Assembly: GCF_000829435.1 (NCBI RefSeq)
Contig: NZ_JXRP01000017.1
Location: forward strand, 186,001-250,000
Length of the DNA stretch: 64,000 nt
Direction: 5' to 3'
Source: Jeotgalibacillus soli
Lineage (GTDB): Bacteria > Bacillota > Bacilli > Bacillales > Jeotgalibacillaceae
Shown: piece by piece, positions 8,784-18,168 of the stretch
How the letters are laid out: each line of letters opens with the position of its first letter
How positions within the stretch are numbered: the stretch's first letter is position 1
Position numbers and translations under genes: made by a program
Notes under the pieces: generated by a model
Databases searched by the model: none
The model's input: only the letters and a program-made list of their open reading frames with translations
What the model was told of the DNA's origin: nothing

Positions 8784-9599
8784 ATGAGGAAAATCCTAAT
8801 CTTACTTGCTCTCGTTTCTATTCTTACAGGATGTGTGACGATGGCGAAGGAGCATGAATCTTACTCCTGGACAAAGCATAGAATTATTGCACATGCAGCT
8901 GGAGGAATAAAAGGGAAGGATTATACGAATAGCGAGGAAGCGTTTATAAACAGCTATAACAATGGTTATAAGCTGATCGAGGTCGATCTCTCATTGACGA
9001 GCGATGGGAAATTGGTTGCACGCCACGGCTGGAATGAACCGTATGGACAGGATTTTAATGCAGATAGTAAAGCACTGACCTACAAAGAGTTTATGGGACT
9101 TCCTTATTACAAAGAGTATACCCCGATGGATTTGAATAAGGTGCTTAATCTTCTGAAAGAGCATCCTGAAGTTTATATTCTTTTGGACGGCAAGGTTTCA
9201 TCAGCGGAGGATACTGAGGAATTATATGAAAAAGTAGGAGAAGCAATTGAAGAAATAGATGAGGCGATAATTCATCGGCTCATACCTCAAATGTATTATA
9301 AAGAGGATCTTGATATTATTAGAAGCTATGGTTTTCACGATGTAATGTACATAGTCGGTCGTGAACAATACAGCGGAAAATCAATTGCAGCTTTTTGTAT
9401 AGAAAATGATATAAAAGCAGTCGGTCTATCATGGATAAGAGCAAGCGAAACACTAATTGAAGTCCTATCTAAGCACGGCATTGTATCGTATATCTATACC
9501 ATAAACGATCCTGCTGAAATGTATTCGTATTTTGAGATAGGGGTCCATGGATTTTATACGGATTATATTATGCCTGATGAAATAGAGGACACCCATTGA
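8784..9599 (+). CDS. Glycerophosphodiester phosphodiesterase family lipoprotein
   Basis: 271 residues from ATG 8784. An upstream in-frame ATG at 8733 would place 17 extra residues before the signal peptide and has no ribosome site, while GGTGGTGAT lies just before 8784. The signal peptide ends in the lipobox ILTGC. The TIM-barrel shows catalytic elements of GDPD enzymes: HAAGG near the start, EVDLSLTSDGKLVARHGW, and a C-terminal GVHGFYTDYI. The family cleaves glycerophosphodiesters to glycerol-3-phosphate plus alcohol; an anchored form would scavenge phospholipid head groups or teichoic acid. The canonical HRG..PENT is replaced by HAAGG and a NSEEAF segment, so it belongs to a divergent subgroup. 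Confidence 0.82.
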   Translation: MRKILILLALVSILTGCVTMAKEHESYSWTKHRIIAHAAGGIKGKDYTNSEEAFINSYNNGYKLIEVDLSLTSDGKLVARHGWNEPYGQDFNADSKALTYKEFMGLPYYKEYTPMDLNKVLNLLKEHPEVYILLDGKVSSAEDTEELYEKVGEAIEEIDEAIIHRLIPQMYYKEDLDIIRSYGFHDVMYIVGREQYSGKSIAAFCIENDIKAVGLSWIRASETLIEVLSKHGIVSYIYTINDPAEMYSYFEIGVHGFYTDYIMPDEIEDTH

Positions 9600-9608
9600 G
9601 GTGTTTTT
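9589..9608 (+). terminator. Terminator overlapping the GDPD stop codon
   Basis: ACACC (9589-9593) pairs with GGTGT (9600-9604), followed by seven T. The stem includes the TGA stop. Confidence 0.65.
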
Positions 9609-9781
9609 TTGTTTAAGATTCATTTCTACAAGTTGATTGCTGCGCCCACGAACATTATCGAAAAAGTAAATAGGATAATTATGTCAATTCATGAATGTTT
9701 GTTTCAGTTACGTAATAGCCTCATTCAGGCTTCGTGAATACGTTCATGATAATTAGAAAAGAAAGAGGGTGAGAGAATAAT

Positions 9782-10201
9782 ATGAGTTTTGTATTTTGAA
9801 AATCTGCCGCAATTAGTAGATATGAGAAATACACTGCCAAGAGGAAGTGCGAATTACAGAAAACGAAGCACATCTCTAGCAAATTGTTCAAGAGCCTGGC
9901 ATCATATAGCCTTACGATGAAGCTTTTAGAAGGTTCTGATGCAGCAGGGCTTTAACAGATAGCACATCGACACATTAGGATAGCCTCGTATTGGCTACCA
10001 TTTAGTTGTTGAACGAAAATATATCATTGATACACCTAAAGGGAAAAGGCACGTATTGTTTATGCCAATGATGTTGATCTATTAATCTATCATGTAGGAG
10101 ACAGCAATGATTTTGCAATTGGGATTCAAGCAGTGAAAGCTAGCCATCATAGCGATAGACTAGCTCTATTTATACTAATAAGCAAAGTTTTTTCATTATA
10201 A
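9782..10201 (+). pseudogene. Decayed N-acetylmuramoyl-L-alanine amidase (Amidase_2/PGRP type)
   Basis: No open frame spans this region, but frames joined in order give a recognisable amidase: MSFVF then ENLPQLVDMRNTLPR, HH, SLTMKLLEGSDAAG, FNRYHIDTLG, PRIGYHLVVER, ANDVDLLIYHVGDSN and FAIGI. The HHS and YHVG.SN elements carry zinc-binding histidines of phage-type amidases. I see at least a 1-base insertion after residue 5, a 2-base insertion after HH, stop codons inside YH and in place of the Trp after DTLG, and another shift before ANDVDL. The C-terminal half after IGIQ is missing. This is a true pseudogene, perhaps a relic of the same lytic module as the holin 2 kb downstream. Confidence 0.8.
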
Positions 10202-10229
10202 CTTAAAAAGTCAATACATATTTCTGCGC

Positions 10230-10697
10230 TTAACAGCTAACTACATCGATAAATCTAGTATCTAATGCTAAATAAACCCATCTGAAACGTCGTCGATCCC
10301 AATGAAAACCGCCCACTGAATTTCTTCCTATAACGATAGGATAGTACCAAAATGAACTGCCGTTGGTTAACCAAATATAGGTGAATCGGAATAAACAAGG
10401 CCGTATAACATTTGGGTCTACCATGAAAGTTGTGGTACCTTGAGGCCTAAAGGGCTTTGGAGGGATTTGCTGTGGCGGTGGACTTGCGGGAGGCCCGCTG
10501 CTTTGACTCTGGCTGCCTCCTGCTGGAAAAGGAAATCCGCTGCCTGGTCCAGGTCCGCCGCCGGGAAATGGTAAACCTCCGCTTGTCCCAGCTCCGCTAC
10601 CAGGGAAAGGAATTCCACCAGCTGGAGGTGAAATTCTAAATTCATAATCGACATTTTCGTAATAGATATGTGGATCTCCATAAGGATTTCTATACAT
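10230..10697 (-). CDS. Pro/Gly-rich hypothetical protein
   Basis: 155 residues. An N-terminal MYRNPYGDPHIYYEN segment leads to a low-complexity region (about 25-85) of repeated PFPGG/PFPAGG and a Pro-rich PPASPPPQQIPPKPFRP stretch. A C-terminal 60-residue domain is rich in aromatic and basic residues (FRFTYIWLTNGSSFWYYP, RRRFRWVYLALDTRFID). No signal peptide or membrane segment is seen. An AAAGGA site lies about 9 bases before the ATG. Composition recalls spore-surface or coat-associated proteins of bacilli, but I do not recognise the family and give no function. Confidence 0.65.
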   Translation of the reverse strand: MYRNPYGDPHIYYENVDYEFRISPPAGGIPFPGSGAGTSGGLPFPGGGPGPGSGFPFPAGGSQSQSSGPPASPPPQQIPPKPFRPQGTTTFMVDPNVIRPCLFRFTYIWLTNGSSFWYYPIVIGRNSVGGFHWDRRRFRWVYLALDTRFIDVVSC

Positions 10698-10834
10698 AAA
10701 ACATCTTCCTTTCTTATACGTTATTCGTTTTTCTTACGGCAAATTAGCATTACCATAGTATATAGATCGCATGCTAAGGAGTGAGGGCTATTGTCTTATC
10801 CAAAAGAAGTCAGTCTAAATGAAATAGAAAAAAA

Positions 10835-10870
10835 CCTGAATCCGATTTTTTAAAGGAATTCAGGCATTTT
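10835..10870 (-). terminator. Terminator of the MOSC gene (probably bidirectional)
   Basis: CCTGAAT (10835-10841) pairs with ATTCAGG (10858-10864). The minus-strand message ends in seven U after the stem; the plus strand also has CATTTTTT. Confidence 0.75.
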
Positions 10871-10920
10871 TTATGATTTTGATAATGCTATTTTTGTTAA
10901 TGGCTGAAAAACAATTTACC

Positions 10921-11730
10921 TTATGTAATTTCAATTCGATCCCCAATAAATGCTTTTCCGTCCGTTATTACTTCAGCATAGACGCCGAATTGCCCAGCGT
11001 TATTTTTAACAATTGACTTTAATATATTCTGATCTCTTGGCAGATCCCCTTGGGCAAGTGTAGTCATAACGCAACGTGCCGTGCCTTGCACAACTTTTAA
11101 TTGAACATGCTCTCCAATTTTTAGGGTTTTGCCAATCCATTCATTTTCTATAAACCCTTCTCCTTCCGGAACATCAATAATTATATTCGGTCTAAAGCGC
11201 CTTGGTTCAATTCTGCTTTCTGGGATTAATTTTCTAAGTGCATCAATGGTTGATGTTGTAATAACATGAACCATTGCGATGTCATAAAAAGTCCCTTGTG
11301 GAGATTCTCTCGTGAAAACGGAACCAGAATTCTCAAGCTCTTTCATTTCTTCAGGAATATATCCCTCGAACTCAACGCCAGTAGAGGAAGGAGACGATAA
11401 TGCGACGGTACGGTTAAAGCTATCAGAAAGTCGTTCATTTATATCCTCATCCTTACTTAACACCGTTGTGCCGTCAGGTAACGTTATACGTATAGGCGGA
11501 GTAGGACATTCCAGCTGCGGCGGCTTAGTGAAAGCTGCACGATATTGGAACATCCTTGGCCATTTTTTTGGATTTTTTGCATTCGCCAATCTCCCAGTTG
11601 CCGGGTCAATTAAGCCAAATGCTCTGTCTCCTAAAAGTCCTTTTTCAGTGATCTCACACGAGTTCATTTCTTCACCCATCATGGATTTAACAGGATATCT
11701 CCACAATGAAGCAATTGTTGGGGATTTCAT
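10921..11730 (-). CDS. MOSC domain-containing protein
   Basis: 269 residues. Residues 1-110 fit the MOSC N-terminal beta-barrel (LWRYPVKSMMGEEM, GLLGDRAFGLID); residues 130-269 are the MOSC domain with the conserved cysteine in GTARCVMTTLAQGDLPRD. MOSC proteins bind sulfur carried on this cysteine or molybdenum cofactor (YiiM, mARC and MoCo sulfurase C-termini). The role is probably reduction or detoxification of N-hydroxylated compounds or cofactor sulfuration, not resolved here. A GGAAGGTGAT site precedes the ATG. It stands alone. Confidence 0.85.
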   Translation of the reverse strand: MKSPTIASLWRYPVKSMMGEEMNSCEITEKGLLGDRAFGLIDPATGRLANAKNPKKWPRMFQYRAAFTKPPQLECPTPPIRITLPDGTTVLSKDEDINERLSDSFNRTVALSSPSSTGVEFEGYIPEEMKELENSGSVFTRESPQGTFYDIAMVHVITTSTIDALRKLIPESRIEPRRFRPNIIIDVPEGEGFIENEWIGKTLKIGEHVQLKVVQGTARCVMTTLAQGDLPRDQNILKSIVKNNAGQFGVYAEVITDGKAFIGDRIEIT

Positions 11731-12003
11731 TACGTATCACCTTCCTTAATCAAAGTAAGTAAAACTATCTCAATCTCATTGTGCAATATAAGTATACTAT
11801 TCGACAAATACTATAGATTTCCTTTATAAAACTTTAAACTTTCTTAATGAGGATAATACTCCTAAAGACACAATAAAATTTGCAGTCTTATATAACAATC
11901 CGCCCAACATATCCCGCCTCATCCCCTCATACATTTAACGTAAGAAATTATAGGTTTTCTTACATGTATATAATTCAGTACTGTATGAAAGGAGAGAGCG
12001 GGT

Positions 12004-12246
12004 ATGGAAGAAAGAGCGAGGATTGATACACCTACGATTATTCGAACAACTATTTTACTTTTGGCATTAATTAATACAACACTTCAGCTAATGGGATATA
12101 AGGTTCTTCCTTTAACACCGGAAAATGTAGAAACTTTTCTAACGATCGTGTTAAATGTAGCTGCAGCTCTAGCTGCTTGGTGGAAGGATAATGATATTCG
12201 GAGATCGACGATTGTTAAGAAAAAGAAAGCGGGTTTGAGGAAATAG
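12004..12246 (+). CDS. SPP1/XhlB-family phage holin, orphan
   Basis: 80 residues, with the family pattern D.PTIIRTTILLLALINTTLQ (first membrane helix), a short turn with a Pro (VLPLTPENVE), a second helix FLTIVLNVAAALAAWWKDND and a lysine-rich tail (KKKKAG). Holins of this family (XhlB of PBSX, SPP1 gp26) form pores that release endolysin. GAAAGGAGAGAGCGGGT precedes the ATG. No phage structural gene is near; the only companion is the ruined amidase at 9.8-10.2 kb. It may be a prophage leftover or a domesticated pore gene. Confidence 0.85.
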   Translation: MEERARIDTPTIIRTTILLLALINTTLQLMGYKVLPLTPENVETFLTIVLNVAAALAAWWKDNDIRRSTIVKKKKAGLRK

Positions 12247-12262
12247 GCATGCATAAAAAAGG

Positions 12263-12299
12263 GGGGTCCCTATAAATGCCAAGCATTTATAGGGACCCC
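12263..12299. terminator. Perfect 17-bp hairpin between holin and YjiH genes
   Basis: GGGGTCCCTATAAATGC (12263-12279) and its exact complement (12283-12299) are separated by CAA. Six A precede it and a short T-stretch follows, so it can serve as terminator for both converging genes. Confidence 0.8.
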
Positions 12300-12315
12300 T
12301 TTCCATCCATGAGCA

Positions 12316-13683
12316 TTAAAAAACAAATAAATACGCAAACGCTACAATAATCGGCAACGTAATAATAGTACGTAAAATAAAAATAAGGACAAGCTCTAAA
12401 AAATTCACTGGAATTTTTGAGCGCAAAATGAGTATGCCGATTTCTGACATATAGATAATCTGAGTTAGGGATACTGCTGCTACAACAAAACGTGTAAGCT
12501 CACTTTCGATTCCGCTTCCTAGGACAGCTGGAAGAAACATATCAGCAAATCCTATGAGGAAGGTAGGTGCAGCCGCTTCAGCTTCAGGAAGACCCATCAG
12601 CTCCAAAATAGGCACAAGAGGGTAAGAAATAAACTGGAAAACAGGAGTATACTCAGCAACCACCAGGGCAAGCGTTCCAAGGCTCATCACAAGAGGGATT
12701 AGACCTAGCCAAATATCCAACACGGTTTCAGCACCGCTTTGTGCTATTTTTTTCATACTTTTCGCTTGATTTGCTTTTCGTTTTGCTTCGTGAAATCCCC
12801 ATTTGACCAGAGAAACACCTTCTGGTATTGAGTCTTCAATTTGCTTTCCAACCGGCTCGTAATAAGTATCTTCCTTACGAGACAAAGGAGGGATTCTTGG
12901 CATAATAATGGCTGCTATCAGGCTTGCGACAGTGATGGCAATATAAAAAGGAACAAATAAATCACCTATTCCCGCAACCTCTGCCACAATGAGACTAAAC
13001 GCAATGGAAACAATTGAAAAGGTTGTCGCAATAACAGCGGCTTCTCTCTTTGTATAATATCCCTCTTCGTATTGTTTTGTTGTGACCAAAACGCCGACCG
13101 GGGCGGCTCCCATCCAAGAAGCTAGCGTGTCAATGGATGAGCGGCCTGGCAAGGTGAAAACAGGACGCATAATTTTATTCATTAAAGCACCGATAAATTC
13201 CATTAATCCATACTCTACAAGCAGAGGCAGAAGGATTCCGGCGAATAAAAACCATGTCAATAAAACAGGTGCTAAATCATAAAGGACTACTCCCCCTGTA
13301 TTACGAGATGAAAAGATTTCAGGACCGATTTCGAAATAAGCCATGATTCCAACAGCAAATCCAAACAGCCTGACAATCAATCCGAACGGACCCGTAAAGA
13401 AGAGTGTGCGTAAACATGGCGATGATTGCATAAAAGTTGGTTTAACAGTACTGCCAATAAGTGTAGCGAGTGCTGAAAAACCTAGTAAGAATAAAATAAA
13501 GGCAGGGATCCATTCTCCAAATGTTGTTTGTAAATAGGAGGCAAACAACCCTACCCCGATCGTGATTGAATCACCAACCTTTATTGGTACTAAAAATAGT
13601 AGTGTTCCAATGAGAGATGGTATGATAAATTTCCACGCTGAAGATGAAGGCAATTGCTGATCTTCTTTTTGTATAGTTGACAT
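12316..13683 (-). CDS. YjiH-family membrane protein with nucleoside-recognition (Gate) domain
   Basis: 455 residues with about ten hydrophobic segments. The Gate-type parts are seen around LPGRSSIDTLASWMGAAPVGVL and in the C-terminal APTFLIGFADMFLPAVLGSGIE region. YjiH proteins are putative transporters; their substrate is not established. It is the last gene of a minus-strand operon after a PAS regulator and a class III aminotransferase (13-base gap), so an amino acid or amine substrate is more likely than a nucleoside. That is an inference from context. Confidence 0.82.
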   Translation of the reverse strand: MSTIQKEDQQLPSSSAWKFIIPSLIGTLLFLVPIKVGDSITIGVGLFASYLQTTFGEWIPAFILFLLGFSALATLIGSTVKPTFMQSSPCLRTLFFTGPFGLIVRLFGFAVGIMAYFEIGPEIFSSRNTGGVVLYDLAPVLLTWFLFAGILLPLLVEYGLMEFIGALMNKIMRPVFTLPGRSSIDTLASWMGAAPVGVLVTTKQYEEGYYTKREAAVIATTFSIVSIAFSLIVAEVAGIGDLFVPFYIAITVASLIAAIIMPRIPPLSRKEDTYYEPVGKQIEDSIPEGVSLVKWGFHEAKRKANQAKSMKKIAQSGAETVLDIWLGLIPLVMSLGTLALVVAEYTPVFQFISYPLVPILELMGLPEAEAAAPTFLIGFADMFLPAVLGSGIESELTRFVVAAVSLTQIIYMSEIGILILRSKIPVNFLELVLIFILRTIITLPIIVAFAYLFVF

Positions 13684-13696
13684 ATAATCTTCTCCC

Positions 13697-15007
13697 CTAG
13701 TTCGAATAAGCCTCTATTGCTTTGTCTAAAACTTCAATTCCAGCATCAATTTGTTCTTGTGAAACGGTTAGGGGAGGAATCATACGAATGACCTCTCCAG
13801 CATTTCCGCAAAGATAGAACAATACGCCTCTCTCTAAACAACCATCCAATACATTCATCACAGCTTCGCCATTTGGCTTGCCTGTCTTAGGGTCATGTAA
13901 TTCAATCCCAATCATAAGGCCCACTCCGCGAATACTTTTAATTAATGAATGCTTTTCTTTTAGTTTTTCTAATTTTTCTTTTGCATAAATCCCCATCATT
14001 TTTGAGTTTTCTATTAGTTTTTCTTCTTTTAAAACCTCTAATGAAGCGAGTGCTGCTGAACAAGCAATTGGGTTACCTCCAAACGTTGTTCCATGTGTGC
14101 CGAGCGGCCATTGATCCATCAACTCTTTAGAAGCGACGGTAGCACTTAGAGGTAAACCAGCTGCAATTCCTTTTGCAATCGCCATAATATCAGGCGTCAC
14201 ATCAAATGTTTGTGCTGCAAACCAATTGCCGGTCCGTCCAAAGCCTGTTTGCACTTCATCAAAAATGAGCAGGATGCCATGTCGATCACAAATTTCTCGA
14301 ATTTTTTTAAGCCAAGATGTTGGAGGAATAATATAACCGCCTTCTCCTAGGACAGGCTCAATAATCATACATGCCACTTCCTCAGGATCAACCTGGTGGT
14401 TAAATAAGGATTCTGCATCTTTTTCCAGCTTTTCAGGAAAGAATACCTCAGGGTCAATTCCTGCAGGACAATCATCAGGATCGGCATAAGGAAGCTGATA
14501 GGTTAACCAGGAAGGCTGAAGATGCTTTCTATATTTGCTTTTTGATGTTGATACACTTAATGCTCCAATCGAACGCCCGTGAAAACAGCCGGTAAAGGAA
14601 ATGACATAAGGTCGCTTCGTGACATACTTTGCAAGCTTAATTCCGCCTTCAATCGCTTCAGTTCCACTGTTGGCAAAGAAGAAATTATCTAATTTAGGAG
14701 GTAGAATTTGCTGTAATTCGTAGGCTAATTTTAGGATTGATTCATAAATAATAACGCCTGATGGGCCATGTATTAGACGGTCTGCGCTATCTTTGATTGC
14801 TTGCACAACCTTTGGATGACGGTGACCAACATTTTCAACAGCAATTCCTGAAGTGAAATCTAAATATTGTTTCCCATCCACGCCGTAGTAGTAGCATCCT
14901 TCTGCTTTTACAACGGGCAGATTTGGGTGATCCTTGGCCATGCTCGGAGCCAGCAGGTTACCGATGGAGCTTATTAGGTCTTGCCAATTTGGTTCTGAAT
15001 TACTCAT
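13697..15007 (-). CDS. Class III aminotransferase (GabT-like)
   Basis: 436 residues from the ATG at 15007. An ATG five codons upstream lies inside the ribosome site GGGAGGACTTCAA, so 15007 is the better start. PLP-fold landmarks: [44 protein letters not shown], and the PLP lysine in [16 protein letters not shown]. The family moves an omega-amino group from GABA, ornithine or beta-alanine to 2-oxoglutarate. The start overlaps the regulator's stop by 8 bases, so the two are translationally coupled. The exact substrate is not decidable. Confidence 0.88.
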   Translation of the reverse strand: MSNSEPNWQDLISSIGNLLAPSMAKDHPNLPVVKAEGCYYYGVDGKQYLDFTSGIAVENVGHRHPKVVQAIKDSADRLIHGPSGVIIYESILKLAYELQQILPPKLDNFFFANSGTEAIEGGIKLAKYVTKRPYVISFTGCFHGRSIGALSVSTSKSKYRKHLQPSWLTYQLPYADPDDCPAGIDPEVFFPEKLEKDAESLFNHQVDPEEVACMIIEPVLGEGGYIIPPTSWLKKIREICDRHGILLIFDEVQTGFGRTGNWFAAQTFDVTPDIMAIAKGIAAGLPLSATVASKELMDQWPLGTHGTTFGGNPIACSAALASLEVLKEEKLIENSKMMGIYAKEKLEKLKEKHSLIKSIRGVGLMIGIELHDPKTGKPNGEAVMNVLDGCLERGVLFYLCGNAGEVIRMIPPLTVSQEQIDAGIEVLDKAIEAYSN

Positions 15008-16334
15008 TTGAAGTCCTCCCATTTTCGTTAATGGAATATTTTTGCAGCTTTCGAACGACGGATGGCTGGCTAATCCCTAATACCTTTGCCATTTCCGTTG
15101 TGGTTCTATATCGTTTTTGTGCGTTATGAAGCACTTTTTTCTCTACATGTTCTAAAATGAGGGGAAGTGAATGTCCTTCGAGATCAATGTCCATTTGCTC
15201 TTCCTTTTGTGGACGATAAATAATCGGTAAATTCTCACTTGTGATTTCAGTTCCATCACACTCGATAAAGCTTCGTTCAAGCACATTTTTTACTTCCCGG
15301 AAGTTTCCTCTCCATTCCAATTGAAGGAGATGCAGATACAATTCATCTGACAGCTTGCGATGTACATGGTATTTTTTTTGAAATAACTGTACGTAATATG
15401 TGATTGCCTCACCTAAATCCTCTGCTCTTTTTCGGAGAGGCATTATATGAAGAGAGACAATATGCAGGGTGTAGAAAAGCTCTTCACGAAATGATTTGTT
15501 CATCACGGCCTCCTCAAGGCTTTGTTCACTTGTCGCAATCACGCGAAAATCGTTATATTCTTTCAGTAATCGAGTGAGAGTGGCTTGGGAGGCAAGTGAA
15601 AGCTGATCAATCTCCTTTAACACTAATGTTCCGCCTTTAGCTAAAGCGAAATAACCGGCAGCTTTCTGTCTGGTTTCTCCAGTAAAAGCAATGTCGAAGA
15701 CAGCATCTGGTATCGTTCCGCAATTCACCACGATAAATGCAGCTTCTTTTCTTGAACTATTTTGATGAATGACCTTTGCCAATGTGCTTTTTCCTACACC
15801 ACTTTCACCTTGAATGACCACGGGGGCATCTAGTGGCGCCATCTTTTGCACGGTCTTCATCAGCTGTTGAGAAGATCTACTTTCCATGATAAAACCGTCA
15901 ACTGTTAAATGCTGTTCACGAAGAAGCGTCAATTCTTCCTTTACCTTGCTCATTTCAGTTTCTAATTCCTTCAAATATTCTTGGATGACAATTAGCTCTG
16001 AAACATCATATGAATAACTAATGACAAATTCGACTTCATTTTCATCATTGAATAAAGGGATTCCAGTGATTAGTACTTTTTGACCATTAGGTGTCGTTTG
16101 AATTGTCACCACTTTTTTCATCTTTTTCAGAACTAGTGGTGTAATGGCTGGAGAAAAAATCCCGCGCTTTTCTAGTACATAAACCGATTGCCCTAATAGT
16201 TCTGATGGGGACATACCGTAATGGATTCCGCTAATCTGAGTAACTTTTATGACATTGCCGTCTCGGTTGGTCACAATTATATCTTCGTCATATGTATCAA
16301 TGATTTCCTCGTCAGCATTCGTCAGCAAATACAC
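15000..16334 (-). CDS. PAS-AAA+-HTH regulator with degenerate sigma-54 motifs
   Basis: 444 residues: a PAS domain (about 12-115), a coiled coil (115-142), an AAA+ domain (145-380) and a Fis/TyrR-like helix-turn-helix ([20 protein letters not shown]). Walker A is intact (GESGVGKST, 176-184), but the Walker B region reads LVLKEID (237-243), with Lys where the catalytic Asp belongs, and the GAFTGA loop is reduced to AFTGE (216-220). It should therefore not open sigma-54 promoters and more likely works like TyrR. The start is probably GTG 16334 after GGAGGAG, with a longish 12-base gap. It heads the operon with the aminotransferase and permease and probably controls them. Confidence 0.85.
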   Translation of the reverse strand: MYLLTNADEEIIDTYDEDIIVTNRDGNVIKVTQISGIHYGMSPSELLGQSVYVLEKRGIFSPAITPLVLKKMKKVVTIQTTPNGQKVLITGIPLFNDENEVEFVISYSYDVSELIVIQEYLKELETEMSKVKEELTLLREQHLTVDGFIMESRSSQQLMKTVQKMAPLDAPVVIQGESGVGKSTLAKVIHQNSSRKEAAFIVVNCGTIPDAVFDIAFTGETRQKAAGYFALAKGGTLVLKEIDQLSLASQATLTRLLKEYNDFRVIATSEQSLEEAVMNKSFREELFYTLHIVSLHIMPLRKRAEDLGEAITYYVQLFQKKYHVHRKLSDELYLHLLQLEWRGNFREVKNVLERSFIECDGTEITSENLPIIYRPQKEEQMDIDLEGHSLPLILEHVEKKVLHNAQKRYRTTTEMAKVLGISQPSVVRKLQKYSINENGRTSNE

Positions 16335-16783
16335 GGGAAAGGTTCACTCCTCCGGAAATTTTTATGTTTATTCATTAATGCATATAATTATACAATAATG
16401 AATAATAAATATGCAAGATGATTTATGAATATTAGTAGGTATTTTTTCTTCTATTGTGGAAAAAATTGAATTTTAGTCCAAAGAAGCTTAATTAGAGATG
16501 GGAGTAGCATGGTTTATACAAAAATATAAATATATAGGTAATATTTGTTTGTGTATGCAAGGGGGTCTCTCGATTGGTTGAGCTGAGAAAACAGGATGTC
16601 ATAAACGACTGATTAAAAATTTTATGCTTAAAAAAATAGTAAAGACCTGATTATTGAGATATAGTCTAGGTGAAAAGAGCGTTCAATCACAATGTAAATC
16701 AACACTTGTGAGCCTAAGCTGGTGATTGAGTGTCTTGTAGAATAGAGAATACACATAAGACTGAGAAAGAAAAGGTGTTTTAA
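16335..16783. other. Divergent intergenic region with inverted repeats
   Basis: 449 bases between the minus-strand regulator operon and the oxidase gene. Near 16360-16420 it is very AT-rich with a loose inverted repeat TTATTCATT / AATGAATAA and flanking TGCATAT / ATATGCA. Further on, TCAATCAC (16683-16690) is matched by GTGATTGA (16722-16729), about 55 bases before the oxidase start. These may be operator or leader structures. No coding sequence is seen. Confidence 0.4.
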
Positions 16784-17911
16784 ATGAAATCATATATTGT
16801 AGTAGGAGCGGGTATCCTAGGGGCATCGACAGCTTATCATCTTGCAAAAGCAGGAGCAAAGGTTATGCTGGTTGATCGTAATGATCCTGGTCAGGCGACA
16901 GATGCTGCAGCGGGGATTGTATGTCCGTGGCTATCACAGAGGCGGAATAAGGCTTGGTATAGTCTCGCGAAGTGCGGAGCGAGATATTATGCTGAATTAA
17001 TTCAACAATTAGCAGCGGATGGGGAAACAGCAACAGGGTATAAAAAGGTTGGGGCCATTAGTCTTCATACAGATGAGAAAAAGCTGGATCAAATGGAGGT
17101 AAGAGCAAAGAATAGACGTGAGGATGCACCGGAAATTGGTGAAATTACACGCTTGAATCCGGCCGAAACGAAAAAGCTATTTCCGCTATTATCTGATGAA
17201 TTCAGTTCTTTGCATATAAGTGGTGCAGCTCGTGTTAGTGGAAAAGCACTTCGACAATCACTCATTCAAACTGCTCAAAAACATGGGGCGGTGTTTGTAC
17301 ATGGAGAGGCAGTTTTAATAAAAGAAGGAAACAAAATAACAGGGGTTAAGACAGAGAATGAACAATTTTTTTCTGATCAAGTTATTGTCACGGCAGGAGC
17401 GTGGGCCAATGAATTGCTTCTGCCGCTAGGGATCAGTTTTCTTGTCACGATGCAAAAAGCACAAATTGTTCATCTTCATGTGGAGGGAGCAGAAACAAGC
17501 GATTGGCCTGTTGTCATGCCGCCCAATGATCAGTACATTCTTTCTTTTGAAGAAGGCAAAGTGGTGGTCGGAGCAACACATGAAGACAATACCGGTTTTG
17601 ATTCCCGGGTGACTGCAGGGGGACTGCATGAAATTTTCGATAAAGCCTTGTCCATTGCTCCTGGACTAGCTGATAGTACGATGCTGGAAACGAAGGTAGG
17701 GTTTCGTCCATTCACTCCAGGCTTTCTCCCTGTAATCGGGAAGGTGCCGACGGTTGAAGGATTGCTGGTCGCTAATGGTCTTGGCGCTTCAGGATTAACC
17801 GTTGGACCTTATCTTGGTGCAGAACTCGCGAAGATGGCATTAGGAATGGAAACAGAAATTGATGTAAGTCTTTATGATGTAGCTGGAGCGGTTAAAATGA
17901 ATTGTGAGTAA
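16784..17911 (+). CDS. FAD-dependent amino acid oxidase/dehydrogenase, DadA/glycine oxidase-like
   Basis: 375 residues. The N-terminal dinucleotide-binding motif is VVGAGILGASTAYHLAKAGA, with VDRNDPGQATDAAAG placing it in the DAO superfamily. The C-terminal GFRPFTPGFLPVIGKVP and GLLVANGLGASGLTVGP close the FAD site. Enzymes of this group oxidise D-amino acids, glycine or sarcosine to imine plus reduced flavin. It starts after AAAGGTG and stands alone. The substrate is not settled. Confidence 0.85.
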   Translation: MKSYIVVGAGILGASTAYHLAKAGAKVMLVDRNDPGQATDAAAGIVCPWLSQRRNKAWYSLAKCGARYYAELIQQLAADGETATGYKKVGAISLHTDEKKLDQMEVRAKNRREDAPEIGEITRLNPAETKKLFPLLSDEFSSLHISGAARVSGKALRQSLIQTAQKHGAVFVHGEAVLIKEGNKITGVKTENEQFFSDQVIVTAGAWANELLLPLGISFLVTMQKAQIVHLHVEGAETSDWPVVMPPNDQYILSFEEGKVVVGATHEDNTGFDSRVTAGGLHEIFDKALSIAPGLADSTMLETKVGFRPFTPGFLPVIGKVPTVEGLLVANGLGASGLTVGPYLGAELAKMALGMETEIDVSLYDVAGAVKMNCE

Positions 17912-18168
17912 CGGAGCATTTATAAGATTCCAGGGTGAAATTCTTCTCGGATTTTTAGCTCATAAAAGTAGCATGTACATTATAGTAGGAATTAATCACT
18001 CCCGTTTGCCTGTCAGCACTTCCTTATGCAAGCGTTTTTATTTTCATAAATAATATGTTCTTACACATGAGTTAAATTTGATTTTTTGGAAAATCTAATG
18101 ATGAGTTTTTGAACTTGACCATTCGTAATGGAAGAAATAAAAACGCAAGGGAAAGGACTGATTGATAG

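Noticed and set aside
10418-10681. 87-residue minus-strand frame overlapping the Pro/Gly-rich gene
   Set aside because: Alternate frame of the low-complexity gene; the 155-residue frame has the better ribosome site and a plausible C-terminal domain.
10791-10853. 20-residue TTG-started frame (begins SYPKEVSLNEIEKN) after AAGGAGTGAGG
   Set aside because: Its end lies in the MOSC terminator hairpin; a good ribosome site alone is too little evidence.
15000-16334. Calling the PAS-AAA protein a sigma-54 activator
   Set aside because: GAFTGA and Walker B are degenerate and no -24/-12 promoter was recognised near the operon.
18026-18040. cre-like ATGCAAGCGTTTTTA
   Set aside because: One mismatch to the CcpA consensus, but it lies between two monocistronic genes with no carbon-catabolic promoter recognised next to it.
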